19,152 nucleotides of DNA from JBGTHB01 sp041746415 (GTDB lineage: Bacteria; Pseudomonadota; Gammaproteobacteria; Coxiellales; Coxiellaceae), in the NCBI GenBank assembly GCA_041746415.1, contig JBGTHB010000206.1, positions 1-19,152 on the forward strand, read 5' to 3'. The position numbers and the translations under genes are program-made. Under the pieces are notes generated by a model. The model saw only the letters and a list, made by a program, of their open reading frames with translations. It had not been told where the DNA came from and made no database searches. Shown here piece by piece: positions 8,186-15,486 of the stretch (positions within the stretch are counted from its first letter, which is position 1; each line of letters begins with the position of its first letter).

Positions 8186-8755
8186 TTAGCTGCTCACTTC
8201 AGCATGACGATAACACGTTACCATATGATCATTGACCATGCCTACTGCTTGCATAAAAGCATAACAAATTGTCGAACCCACAAAGTTAAACCCCAGCTTC
8301 TTTAAATGCTTAGCCATAGCATCGGATTCATTGGTGCTGGCTGGCACAGCTGTAGCTATTTTAAAACGATTGTGCTTAGGCTTACCATCCACAAACTGCC
8401 ACAGCTCCTGTGAAAAATCACGGCCTTGCTCGGCTAGCTTTAAATAACACTTGGCATTTCTCACCGCACTATTCACTTTGAGTTTGTTGCGAATAATGCC
8501 AGGGTCTTGCAACAACTGAGCCACTTTATCCGCGGTAAAACGTGCTAGTTGATGCGGATCAAAACCAGCATATACTTTTCGATAGTGTTCACGCTTGCGC
8601 AACACCGTGATCCAACTCAAACCTGCTTGGGCGCCTTCTAAAAGCAAAAATTCAAACAATTTCTGATTATCATATACTGGCACCCCCCATTCTTGATCAT
8701 GATAAGCTTGATAAAGTGGGTCATTGCCACACCAAGCGCAGCGCACAATAGTCAT
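8186..8755 (-). CDS. tag: DNA-3-methyladenine glycosylase I
   Basis: The 189-residue protein is close to E. coli Tag, which has 187 residues. It excises N3-methyladenine (and 3-methylguanine) from alkylated DNA. RCAWCGNDPLYQAYHDQEWG carries the zinc ligands Cys6 and His19, and NDHMVTCYRH near the C-terminus carries the other His and Cys. LLLEGAQAGLSWITVLRKRE contains Glu40, which matches E. coli Glu38, the residue that recognises the methylated base. GIIRNKLKVNSAVRNA is the helix-hairpin-helix region, and FNFVGSTICYAFMQAVGMVNDH is family-typical. All key residues are present. GGAG lies about 8 nt before the start. The gene follows ccmG after 127 bp and precedes the DUF155 gene on the same strand. 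No Ada or AlkB gene is nearby, so there is no sign of adaptive-response control. Confidence 0.97.
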   Translation of the reverse strand: MTIVRCAWCGNDPLYQAYHDQEWGVPVYDNQKLFEFLLLEGAQAGLSWITVLRKREHYRKVYAGFDPHQLARFTADKVAQLLQDPGIIRNKLKVNSAVRNAKCYLKLAEQGRDFSQELWQFVDGKPKHNRFKIATAVPASTNESDAMAKHLKKLGFNFVGSTICYAFMQAVGMVNDHMVTCYRHAEVSS

Positions 8756-8882
8756 GATAATATCTCTCCTTTAGTGATGGGCAATAACGCCAATGAATGC
8801 AGAATCATTTTATCGCTTAACGACCTTCACCCATCGCACCTGAGTATACAAATATTAAACCTGCCAGAGTTTTGGTAATTTG

Positions 8883-9410
8883 TTAAAGCCGTTTAAAACG
8901 AGGGTAAAGTTGATGACGCCACACATTTTCGGTTAGCGGACCAATGTATTTGTAACGAATGATGCCATTAGCATCGATTAAAAACGTTTCTGGTGTGCCA
9001 TACACACCTAAATTAAAAGCTAAATCGCCCGCATAATCATAAATAATTATGGCATAGGGGTTACCTGAATTTTTTAACCAATGATTGGCGGCATTTTTTT
9101 TATCTTTATAATCCAAACCAATAACTTTAACGTGGTCATGCTGCGCCATTTGCATCAATACCGGGTGCTCTGTTTTACATGAGACACACGACGTTGCAAA
9201 TACGTTTAAAATAGTCGGTTGACCATGAAAAACTTGATTGGTTATTTGAATTTTTGGTGGTAGTACACTCGGCAAAGAAAACTTAGGCACCGGTTTGTTG
9301 ATCAAGGGAGATTTCACAATGCGCGGGTCAGTGTGCATGCCTTGCCATAACAGCACAAACACAATTGCCACCATCGTTAGCGCCATAACGGGTTTGATTT
9401 TATGCCACAT
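8883..9410 (-). CDS. CcmG/DsbE-like membrane-anchored thioredoxin-fold protein
   Basis: The 175-residue protein begins with a signal anchor (about 8-23, MALTMVAIVFVLLW), followed by a periplasmic thioredoxin domain. The redox motif is CVSC (Cys75, Cys78) in FATSCVSCKTEHP, and GVYGTPETFLIDANGIIRYKYIGPLT matches the CcmG region with its cis-proline (Pro140). CcmG reduces apocytochrome c or CcmH during cytochrome c maturation. The tryptophan that normally precedes the first cysteine (WCPTC in E. coli) is replaced by Ser74, which may shift the redox potential. No other intact ccm gene is in the window; only a possible ccmF tail lies upstream. AGGAG is well placed before the ATG. It could be a general DsbE-type reductase rather than a true CcmG. 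Confidence 0.88.
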   Translation of the reverse strand: MWHKIKPVMALTMVAIVFVLLWQGMHTDPRIVKSPLINKPVPKFSLPSVLPPKIQITNQVFHGQPTILNVFATSCVSCKTEHPVLMQMAQHDHVKVIGLDYKDKKNAANHWLKNSGNPYAIIIYDYAGDLAFNLGVYGTPETFLIDANGIIRYKYIGPLTENVWRHQLYPRFKRL

Positions 9411-9411
9411 A

Positions 9412-9483
9412 TTATCTCCTTTGTAAGCGCCAAATAGCCAATAACCCAGTGAGCATCATAATCAATCCATCACCTGAAAGCGC
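9412..9483 (-). pseudogene. Possible remnant of the ccmF C-terminal tail
   Basis: Between the oxidoreductase gene and the ccmG-like gene, one minus-strand frame reads 23 codons between an in-frame TGA (9484-9486) and a TAA (9412-9414). It includes LIMMLTGLLAIWRLQRR. The glycine/leucine-rich helix ending in arginines resembles the last helix of CcmF-type haem lyases, which normally sit directly upstream of ccmG. The TAA overlaps the AGGAGATAAT ribosome-binding region of the ccmG-like gene, as expected of a former operon partner. TAA and TGA stops cut the frame just upstream. The stretch is very short, so chance resemblance, or a tiny peptide started at the ATG at 9457-9459, cannot be excluded. 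Confidence 0.3.
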
Positions 9484-9511
9484 TCATTATAAAGAACTCC
9501 TGATAACGAAA

Positions 9512-11098
9512 TTAGGAAGACTCTGCGGTCGTTGATTCAGTTGCAAAATCATTATCTAACTGAATTAACCACGATTCCGGTATCACTTTATCATACACTT
9601 CAGGAAACGCTTGTGAGGCCTGATATTTTTCGCGCATCTTGTAATATAAAGTGTGATTAAACATGTGGGTGAATTCACGTTTTGTCATAAAAATATCCGC
9701 ATACAATAAATGGTAACCACCTTTACTCATGCTAAATGCTTCCAATTCACGTGAAACTGTCACCATATCCCACGGTTTTTGTTCAATAACGGCTTTAGGA
9801 ATACCATACACACCAATATCCACATATAACTGCGAAGCGGGTTCACCGCTGGCACGCGGCGGATTATACAAAAAGCCTTCGTTAACACCGTGATCAAATA
9901 ACCGCACCGGACAAATCCACACCGGATAAATACCAAAACGCGGATGAATGTAATCCAAACTTTCATTCATATCATTTAACGGCACAATGATATCTTGCGT
10001 GACACGATTGTGCATGGCTTCTCGCCGTAACGCTTTGGTATAAGTTAATTTCATTAACGAAATTTTTGGCGCCCCCAACCACGCAAACAAATAGCGATAC
10101 CACGCTTTATTAGCAAACGGAATTAAATCTTTCATCTGAAAAAAAACCGAGGGCGTGTGACGATGAAAATAATGACGCAAAGGAATGTATTCTACTGCTG
10201 CACCTATTTTTAAAAATTGCGCCACATGGGTATAAAACCACGGTTTATACCAACGATTGATGGGATTAATGCGGCTCGATTTATCACGCGCGTTTATATC
10301 AGCAAACTCGCCACACATGATCACACTCTCATTAGCTGAAAAAACCAACGCCTCTAAAAATGATGGCGGTGTTTTGGCTTCACACAAGCGTTGAAATGTT
10401 TGGCAAAATTGCTGCTGTGAATGACAAGGCAAATACTCTAAACGCATATAGGGTTTAACTGGCACCACTTTTAATTCTACTGCCACCAAAAAACCCAGCG
10501 TGCCGTGTGACCACGGTAACGCATGAAATAAATCCGCATGTTGCTGACGCGTTGCCCGCACCAAGCTGCCATCGGCAGTAATCACTTCAAACGCGGCAAT
10601 GGTTTCAAATAAAAATCCATGCCGATGCGAGGTGGTTTCAATACCCACACCCATACATAAACCACCGATAGTTAGATCATCCATTTCCACCTGTACCGCT
10701 AACGCAAAACCACGCGGCACTAAAAAACGCGTTATCTCACCCATGGTCACCATCGGCTCAACACGCACTATTTGTTGCTGTGGATCTAAATGCAAAATAT
10801 TTTTAAGATCAATGGGAATTTGCGCGCAATCATTTTTAAAGGTAGCCACACGCAATGACATGGTTTTCCATGGTTTGCGTGCCGTACACATTTTCTTGCC
10901 AGAACAAAAAGCTGTTTTAACCGCCGCTTGGATTTCAGCCACTTTTTTATCGTGGTATTTAGGTGTGGCTAAGAATAACCGAAAAAAAACATTCCGCAGA
11001 TTTTGCCAACGTTCAAACACAAAACTCACTGGCACAGCGATTAAAAAAATCACCCAGCCGCGGTAACGGGTAAGTAAAGCAATAAGTAATTTTGACAT
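9512..11098 (-). CDS. DHCR24/DWF1-like FAD-dependent Delta24-sterol reductase homologue
   Basis: The 528-residue protein, read from the ATG at 11096-11098 with AGGA 6 nt upstream, resembles vertebrate DHCR24 along its whole length. An N-terminal membrane helix lies at about 13-28. The FAD-binding type 4 domain includes QIVRVEPMVTMGEIT, DDLTIGGLCMGVGIE (140-154), and PWSHGTLGFLVAVELK. The second half retains YKPWF (284-288), EYIPLRHYFHRHT (303-315), DLIPF, RYLFAWLGAPKISLMKLT and FPEVYDK. The animal enzyme (516 residues) reduces the C24 double bond of sterol side chains with NADPH. Most bacteria make no sterols, so a host sterol or another unsaturated lipid is the likely substrate; this is inference. 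No other sterol gene is in the window. A TTG at 11104 could extend it by two codons. Confidence 0.85.
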   Translation of the reverse strand: MSKLLIALLTRYRGWVIFLIAVPVSFVFERWQNLRNVFFRLFLATPKYHDKKVAEIQAAVKTAFCSGKKMCTARKPWKTMSLRVATFKNDCAQIPIDLKNILHLDPQQQIVRVEPMVTMGEITRFLVPRGFALAVQVEMDDLTIGGLCMGVGIETTSHRHGFLFETIAAFEVITADGSLVRATRQQHADLFHALPWSHGTLGFLVAVELKVVPVKPYMRLEYLPCHSQQQFCQTFQRLCEAKTPPSFLEALVFSANESVIMCGEFADINARDKSSRINPINRWYKPWFYTHVAQFLKIGAAVEYIPLRHYFHRHTPSVFFQMKDLIPFANKAWYRYLFAWLGAPKISLMKLTYTKALRREAMHNRVTQDIIVPLNDMNESLDYIHPRFGIYPVWICPVRLFDHGVNEGFLYNPPRASGEPASQLYVDIGVYGIPKAVIEQKPWDMVTVSRELEAFSMSKGGYHLLYADIFMTKREFTHMFNHTLYYKMREKYQASQAFPEVYDKVIPESWLIQLDNDFATESTTAESS

Positions 11099-11129
11099 AA
11101 CCAATCCTGAGCAAAATGTGGGACAGCGA

Positions 11130-11158
11130 ATCGTCGCTATTTTTGGCGGTTATGTCAA
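11130..11158 (-). promoter_or_regulatory. Candidate promoter of the sterol-reductase-like gene
   Basis: On the minus strand a perfect TTGACA (11153-11158) is followed, after 17 bp, by GACGAT (11130-11135), a poor -10. It lies in the 74-bp gap after the HAD-like gene. The -35 is convincing and the -10 is not, so this may need an activator or be chance. Confidence 0.3.
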
Positions 11159-11172
11159 TGTGGCCAATAAGT

Positions 11173-12174
11173 TTATGATTCGAAGTTTGGTAATCCCATC
11201 ACTGGCTCAGCTGTGGCTGAAACTGAAACTGAAACAAAACTCTCACTACGCACAACCACTTGCGCAATAGCGGGTTTTCTAAAAAGCCCACACCAACCGC
11301 TGGTTGGCTCTTTGTATTCATGCGTAAACGTGGCGTGCCAAACTTTTTTGAGCTGTTGCTGATCCAAAACAACACCTTTGCCGTTTACTTCCTTGCCAAT
11401 TTTATATATTGAATAGTCGCTATCGTCTCTATCATCCTCATCAATAGCATCCAAATCACGATTATCGTCCTTATCATAATAGAAACACTGTAGCTCAACT
11501 GCTCGTGGTAACAACTCAGGATGCCGTGTTAGCGTACCCTGCGTCTCTTCAATAATGTCACGCCTATCGTCTATAAAATAACACTTGATTTGCTTGCTGT
11601 GCTGCTCAGGAAGAGCGCTCGCAATTCGCTGCGCCAACGCCACAAAAATAGGTGCTTTGTTGCCTGGATTATAATATCGCGGTTGTTCATTACCTCTGGG
11701 GCCAAATAAGATATTGACACAATGCGAGCAAAGCTTGGCGCTTTCATCTTCATGTGACTTTGCTATGCCATGCCCCCAATCAAATGCTTGCTGACAAACA
11801 TCAACCACTAACGACGTTTCAAAATGAATCTCGTTTTTTTGAGCAAATTGCCGAAAACTGATGTAGCAATCTCGGGTTTCATCAGAATCTCTTCTATTAG
11901 ACATGTTAATTAATGCGTCTTGTCGATTTGACCCCACCGCCAATACGATGGTCGCCTCTGGATTTTTATTTTTTACTCGATTAATAAAAATCTCAAGCAA
12001 TTTTTTGTCTTCACAACAGCCATCAAAATCGGCGGCAATGACCACCAGCTTCGCGTCAGCACTTAAATCTTGATAAAAATCTCGAGGATGCGGACGAGCG
12101 GCTGTATGTGCTGCTGCATGACCGTTTTCTTGCTTAATCTCTAGCTCTAGCAGCTCTATTCGATCTTGTGCCAT
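11173..12174 (-). CDS. Unknown protein with HAD-like phosphatase motifs
   Basis: I do not recognise this 333-residue protein as a named family. Its motifs fit the HAD superfamily: LVVIAADFDGCCED gives motif I DxDG (Asp49, Asp51), LAVGSNRQD gives a motif II serine (Ser82), Lys173 in PGNKAPIF could be motif III, and CYFIDDRRDII gives the motif IV acidic pair (Asp202, Asp203, with Asp206). Residues about 228-245 are very rich in Asp. The N-terminus (1-40) looks disordered and the C-terminus (about 307-333) is serine/valine-rich, with no signal peptide or membrane segment. This architecture resembles secreted effector candidates of intracellular gammaproteobacteria, but that is only a hypothesis. 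It lies between the nitrilase and sterol-reductase-like genes on the same strand. A hairpin sits just before its start. Confidence 0.6.
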   Translation of the reverse strand: MAQDRIELLELEIKQENGHAAAHTAARPHPRDFYQDLSADAKLVVIAADFDGCCEDKKLLEIFINRVKNKNPEATIVLAVGSNRQDALINMSNRRDSDETRDCYISFRQFAQKNEIHFETSLVVDVCQQAFDWGHGIAKSHEDESAKLCSHCVNILFGPRGNEQPRYYNPGNKAPIFVALAQRIASALPEQHSKQIKCYFIDDRRDIIEETQGTLTRHPELLPRAVELQCFYYDKDDNRDLDAIDEDDRDDSDYSIYKIGKEVNGKGVVLDQQQLKKVWHATFTHEYKEPTSGWCGLFRKPAIAQVVVRSESFVSVSVSATAEPVMGLPNFES

Positions 12175-12183
12175 GGTGTATTC

Positions 12184-12204
12184 TGCCCTTTCTCAAAAAG
12201 GGCA
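12184..12204 (-). promoter_or_regulatory. Hairpin immediately upstream of the HAD-like gene start
   Basis: TGCCCTTT (12184-12191) and AAAGGGCA (12197-12204) form a perfect 8-bp stem with a 5-nt loop. It ends 9 nt before the ATG of the HAD-like gene. On the transcribed strand the only Shine-Dalgarno-like sequence, AAAGG, lies inside the stem. No T tract follows in the direction of transcription, so it is unlikely to be a terminator of the nitrilase gene and may instead limit translation of the HAD-like gene. Confidence 0.45.
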
Positions 12205-12232
12205 ATAATAAGCCATAAAAATTAAATTAGGA

Positions 12233-13054
12233 TTAAATGGAGGCTGCCTTCCTGTGCTGCGCCAGCGGGATTTTTTGCCGCATGATGTGCAAAGTCTCTA
12301 AATCAATAGTGGCGTAAATAACCGTATTGCCTGTAGCTGCGGCACTGGCAACGACCTCCCCCCACGGACTCACAATCAAACTGTGCCCATAGGTAAACAC
12401 ACCATTGCTGTGTTGACCGCTTTGATCCGCCCCAACAATATAAGCAAAAATATCCACCGCCCGTGCACGCGTCAATAATTGCCAATGTGCCTCACCCGTT
12501 GGTTGTGTGAATGCCGCAGGCACGGCAATAATCTCAGCACCCAGTTGCTGCATACGAATGAATTGCTCAGGAAAACGAATGTCATAACACACAGCGACAC
12601 CGAGTCGACCTAAAGGTGTATCCACAACAACGACGGTTTCACCCGCTTGCGTGCCTGCTGATTCTTGATAGCTTTGCGTATTTGAAACAACCACATCAAA
12701 CAAATGCACCTTGTCGTAACGTGCCACCACCTCACCATGAGAATTAATAACTAAAGACGCCGCACGAATTTTAGTTTTATCGGTTTCACATTTAATGGGT
12801 ATGGTACCGCCAACCAACCAGATTTGATGGGCTTTCGCTTGCTGAGATAAAAAACGTTGGATTTTGCCCTCACCATATTTTTCAGCAATAACGAATTGTT
12901 CTGTCCAGACAGTTCCCATAAAAGCAAAAATTTCTGGCAACACCGCCAACTTTGCGCCATTTGCTGCTGCTTCAGCAATTAATGTGCTGGCGACAACCAG
13001 ATTATCATCAACACAATCGGAGGAGCACAGCTGTATCGCGGCAATTTTATTCAT
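12233..13054 (-). CDS. Nitrilase-superfamily amidase, Nit1-like (possible deaminated-glutathione amidase)
   Basis: The 273-residue protein has the complete Glu-Lys-Cys triad of the carbon-nitrogen hydrolase superfamily: Glu41 in VLPEIFAFMG, Lys115 in YDKVHLFDV, and Cys156 in GVAVCYDIRFPE. The KVHLFDV and CYDIRFPE segments are typical of the Nit1 branch, whose characterised members hydrolyse deaminated glutathione, a repair step for a side product of transaminases. Other amide substrates remain possible. It is cytoplasmic, with no signal peptide. AAGGA lies 10 nt before the ATG. It is first in a minus-strand run that continues into the HAD-like gene after 58 bp, and a palindromic repeat separates it from comEA upstream. 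Confidence 0.85.
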   Translation of the reverse strand: MNKIAAIQLCSSDCVDDNLVVASTLIAEAAANGAKLAVLPEIFAFMGTVWTEQFVIAEKYGEGKIQRFLSQQAKAHQIWLVGGTIPIKCETDKTKIRAASLVINSHGEVVARYDKVHLFDVVVSNTQSYQESAGTQAGETVVVVDTPLGRLGVAVCYDIRFPEQFIRMQQLGAEIIAVPAAFTQPTGEAHWQLLTRARAVDIFAYIVGADQSGQHSNGVFTYGHSLIVSPWGEVVASAAATGNTVIYATIDLETLHIMRQKIPLAQHRKAASI

Positions 13055-13145
13055 TCTACTTTTATCCTTGTAGTGGTATTAGTAAACAACAAATATACCC
13101 ATTCCATTTCAAAATGCGAAGCTTAAAACCAAATGCAATAAAACA

Positions 13146-13214
13146 TGTTGGGTTGAAACTCAACCCAACAGTAAAAAATTATGTGTAGGTTGGGTTGATT
13201 TTTAGAAGCCCAAC
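13146..13214. repeat. REP-like palindromic repeat built on TTGGGTTGA
   Basis: TGTTGGGTTG (13146-13155) pairs perfectly with CAACCCAACA (13161-13170) around an AAACT loop. A second copy of the motif, GGTTGGGTTGA, follows at 13188-13198 and pairs imperfectly with CCCAAC at 13209-13214. The unit TTGGGTT...AACCCAA in tandem hairpins is the form of dispersed REP-type elements seen in many bacterial genomes. The first hairpin could also end comEA transcripts on the minus strand, where it is followed by TGTTTTATT, a poor T tract. Confidence 0.6.
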
Positions 13215-13224
13215 ACACCAAGCT

Positions 13225-13506
13225 CTATTTGAGCAACAAACGCTTAGGATTTTTGGCTTCTAAATGCTTAATCGAATTAGCGCTAATGCCTTTTACTCCT
13301 GCCAAATCAGCCAGCGATTTAAATTCACCGTGCTGTTTGCGGTAATCCACAATTGCTTGTGCTCGTTTGGCACCAATACCATTTATGCTTTCTAATTGTT
13401 GCACCGTGGCGGTATTGATATTAACAGGCGATAACTGCGTTGTACTCGCCTGTGATAAACCACTTAACGCCGCACTCAGCGCCAGCACCACTAACCATTT
13501 TTTCAT
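13225..13506 (-). CDS. comEA: ComEA-family helix-hairpin-helix DNA-binding protein
   Basis: The 93-residue protein has a cleavable signal peptide (KKWLVVLALSAALSGLSQA, likely cut near residue 20). A single helix-hairpin-helix domain follows: VNINTATVQQLESINGIG, AKRAQAIVDYRKQHGEF, and LAGVKGISANSIKHLEAK. ComEA proteins bind incoming double-stranded DNA in the periplasm during natural transformation. Gammaproteobacterial members are short like this one and lack the N-terminal membrane anchor of Bacillus ComEA. AGGAG lies 7 nt before the ATG. It is 100 bp downstream of pyrF on the same strand. No comEC or pilus gene is in the window, so competence cannot be concluded. Confidence 0.9.
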   Translation of the reverse strand: MKKWLVVLALSAALSGLSQASTTQLSPVNINTATVQQLESINGIGAKRAQAIVDYRKQHGEFKSLADLAGVKGISANSIKHLEAKNPKRLLLK

Positions 13507-13606
13507 GTTTTTTCTCCTGAATGTTTATAAAACACGCTCAGTGTAATGGAGAAAAAAAGGTGTCAGTACCGGGGTTTTGGCAATTTGCAGATCATCTTCA
13601 TATAAA

Positions 13607-14314
13607 TTAAAGATTAGTATAAATTTTTTCAAGCACCTGCAATGGATCAGCCGAGCGCGTGACACTACGACCAACGACAATATAATTAGCGCCGGCAGCA
13701 AAAGCTTGCTGTGGTGTCATTACGCGTTTTTGATCGCCATATTCGTCGTTTTCTAACCGTATACCCGGCGTAACCAAAATAAAATCATCATTGAATGTTT
13801 TACGCAATAAGCGCGCTTCTTGGGCTGAACAAACCACGCCATCCAAACCACATTGCTGTGTTAACACCGCTAAGTTTTCCACTTGCGCGCTCACATCAGA
13901 TTGCATGCCAATGGCTGTTAAATCTGCACTGGCTAAGCTCGTTAAAATCGTTACTGCCAATAGAATGGGTTTGTGAGTGGCATGATCAATTGCTTCTCGC
14001 GCTTGCAATAACATTTCTTTACCACCTAATGCGTGCACGTTAACCATCCACATGCCTAAGTCAGCGGCAGCAGTCAACGCGTGATAAACCGTTTGTGGAA
14101 TATCATGAAATTTTAAATCTAAAAAAATATCAAAGCCCAGCGTTTTTAATTCTTCTAAAAAGGCTGGCCCATGACGGGTAAATAACACTGGCCCAACTTT
14201 TAAGCGACAAAATTTTGGGTCAATTCTTTTTACGAGATTTAACGCAGGCGCTTTATCGTAATAATCCAGAGCAACAATCACCGGCGAAGTACTTTGGTCC
14301 AAATGATTTATCAT
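13607..14314 (-). CDS. pyrF: Orotidine 5'-phosphate decarboxylase
   Basis: The 235-residue protein catalyses the last step of UMP synthesis, decarboxylation of OMP. It has the classic active site: Asp17 in VIVALDYYD, Lys39 in CRLKVGP, and the DxKxxD motif DLKFHDIP (Asp66, Lys68, Asp71). Downstream, VTPGIRLENDEYGDQKRV and GANYIVVGRSVTRS form the phosphate-binding loops. E. coli PyrF has 245 residues, so the length is normal. The ATG lies 2 nt after the lapB stop, and the AAGGA ribosome-binding site is inside the lapB end. The lapA-lapB-pyrF order is conserved in gammaproteobacteria, so co-transcription is very likely. Confidence 0.97.
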   Translation of the reverse strand: MINHLDQSTSPVIVALDYYDKAPALNLVKRIDPKFCRLKVGPVLFTRHGPAFLEELKTLGFDIFLDLKFHDIPQTVYHALTAAADLGMWMVNVHALGGKEMLLQAREAIDHATHKPILLAVTILTSLASADLTAIGMQSDVSAQVENLAVLTQQCGLDGVVCSAQEARLLRKTFNDDFILVTPGIRLENDEYGDQKRVMTPQQAFAAGANYIVVGRSVTRSADPLQVLEKIYTNL

Positions 14315-14316
14315 AG

Positions 14317-15486
14317 CTAATTTCCTTCTAAACCTTGTATGGGTTTAATCGTGTTCCAGCAATGACAACTCGGGCACAACCAAAATAATGTTTTGCCCGC
14401 GTAACCACAATGTTCACAGCGATAAATAGGCTTGTCCGCCAATAAGCGATGCATGAAGTTTTGTAAAATTAATAATTTCTCGCGCGCATCACCGATTGAG
14501 TTTTTCACATACAGCTCGACTAAAAAACATAACCCGCGTAATGAAGGTTGACGCTGCATTTGTTCCGCCAAAAATTCAATCGCTACCATGTCGCCTTGGT
14601 CGGCTTGCAAATAATTGGCGATGGCTAACACCAAGGAAAAGCGAGGATAACGCACCAAACATTCACGCAAATACGACAACATTTTGGCTTGTTCATTCAT
14701 TTTTTGATAGCACTCAACTAACAATGACACCACTTCCGGCAAATAATCTGGATCTTGTGCTATGGCGGCTTTGTAGTGACGAATGGCTTCTTTGTAATAA
14801 CCCTGCTCGCTGGCAATACGTCCTTCAATCAAGCTCGCGCGTACACAGGCATAATCGCTCGATTGCGCTCGCTTTAAATATTCACAAGCACGTTGCTGCA
14901 TCCCTTTATCTAACGCTTGCTCTGCTAATTCGCAATTATATTGCGCGATAACAGCACGCATGGATTCGCCTTTTACTTGCAGCTGCTGGGCAATTTCAAT
15001 TGCTTTTTGCCAATCTTTTTCTTGCTGATAGATATGCAACAAAAAATGCAAACTGTTTTTGTCTGCATCGCCACTTTTACTTAATTCAAGAAATAAACGC
15101 TCAGCGCGATCCAACACACCCGCGCGTAAATAATCCTGACCTAATTCCGACAACGCTTCCAAACGATGTTGATTATTCAATTGGGGGCGCGCAATTAAAT
15201 TCTGATGCACGCGTATTGCCCGATCCACTTCCCCACGACGGCGAAACAAACTACCTAACGCTAAATGTGTTTCAACCGTATCGCTGTCCACTTCTAATAA
15301 CTTAATAAACACATCAACCGCTTTATCGGGTTCTTCGTTGATTAAATAATTTAATCCTTTGAAATAATCACGTCGCAGTTTTTTAGGCAACAGTGCTGTG
15401 TCTTCTGGACGCTCTTCCCGTCTACCAACAAACCAACCGCAGGCAGCAGCAACGGGCAAAAGGAATGTGAGTGCCGCAATGATCAC
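14317..15486 (-). CDS. lapB: LapB (YciM), TPR/rubredoxin regulator of lipopolysaccharide assembly
   Basis: The 389-residue protein matches E. coli LapB in length and layout. It has one N-terminal transmembrane helix (IIAALTFLLPVAAACGWFVG), then TPR repeats over about 40-340 (for example YFKGLNYLINEEPDKAVDVF and ALGSLFRRRGEVDRAI). A C-terminal rubredoxin-like metal site has four cysteines: Cys357, Cys360, Cys371 and Cys374 (YRCEHCGYAG and CPSCHCW). In E. coli LapB presents LpxC to the FtsH protease and so balances LPS and phospholipid synthesis. The start is a GTG that overlaps the lapA stop by one base (TAGTG), which implies translational coupling. pyrF follows after 2 nt. Confidence 0.95.
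   Translation of the reverse strand: MIIAALTFLLPVAAACGWFVGRREERPEDTALLPKKLRRDYFKGLNYLINEEPDKAVDVFIKLLEVDSDTVETHLALGSLFRRRGEVDRAIRVHQNLIARPQLNNQHRLEALSELGQDYLRAGVLDRAERLFLELSKSGDADKNSLHFLLHIYQQEKDWQKAIEIAQQLQVKGESMRAVIAQYNCELAEQALDKGMQQRACEYLKRAQSSDYACVRASLIEGRIASEQGYYKEAIRHYKAAIAQDPDYLPEVVSLLVECYQKMNEQAKMLSYLRECLVRYPRFSLVLAIANYLQADQGDMVAIEFLAEQMQRQPSLRGLCFLVELYVKNSIGDAREKLLILQNFMHRLLADKPIYRCEHCGYAGKTLFWLCPSCHCWNTIKPIQGLEGN

Noticed and set aside
10599..11066. Plus-strand open frame of 155 codons
   Set aside because: It is antisense to the sterol-reductase-like gene, has no ribosome-binding site and shows no recognisable protein features.
13146..13214. CRISPR-like repeat
   Set aside because: There are only two hairpin units, with no regular spacers and no cas gene.
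13553..13580. GGTGTCAGTACC next to a run of A, suspected as a terminator or transposon end
   Set aside because: The palindrome is imperfect with only a 3-bp outer stem, and no partner repeat was found elsewhere in the window.
14496..14951. Plus-strand open frame of 151 codons
   Set aside because: It is antisense to the TPR region of lapB, whose motifs are unambiguous; composition looks like a shadow frame.
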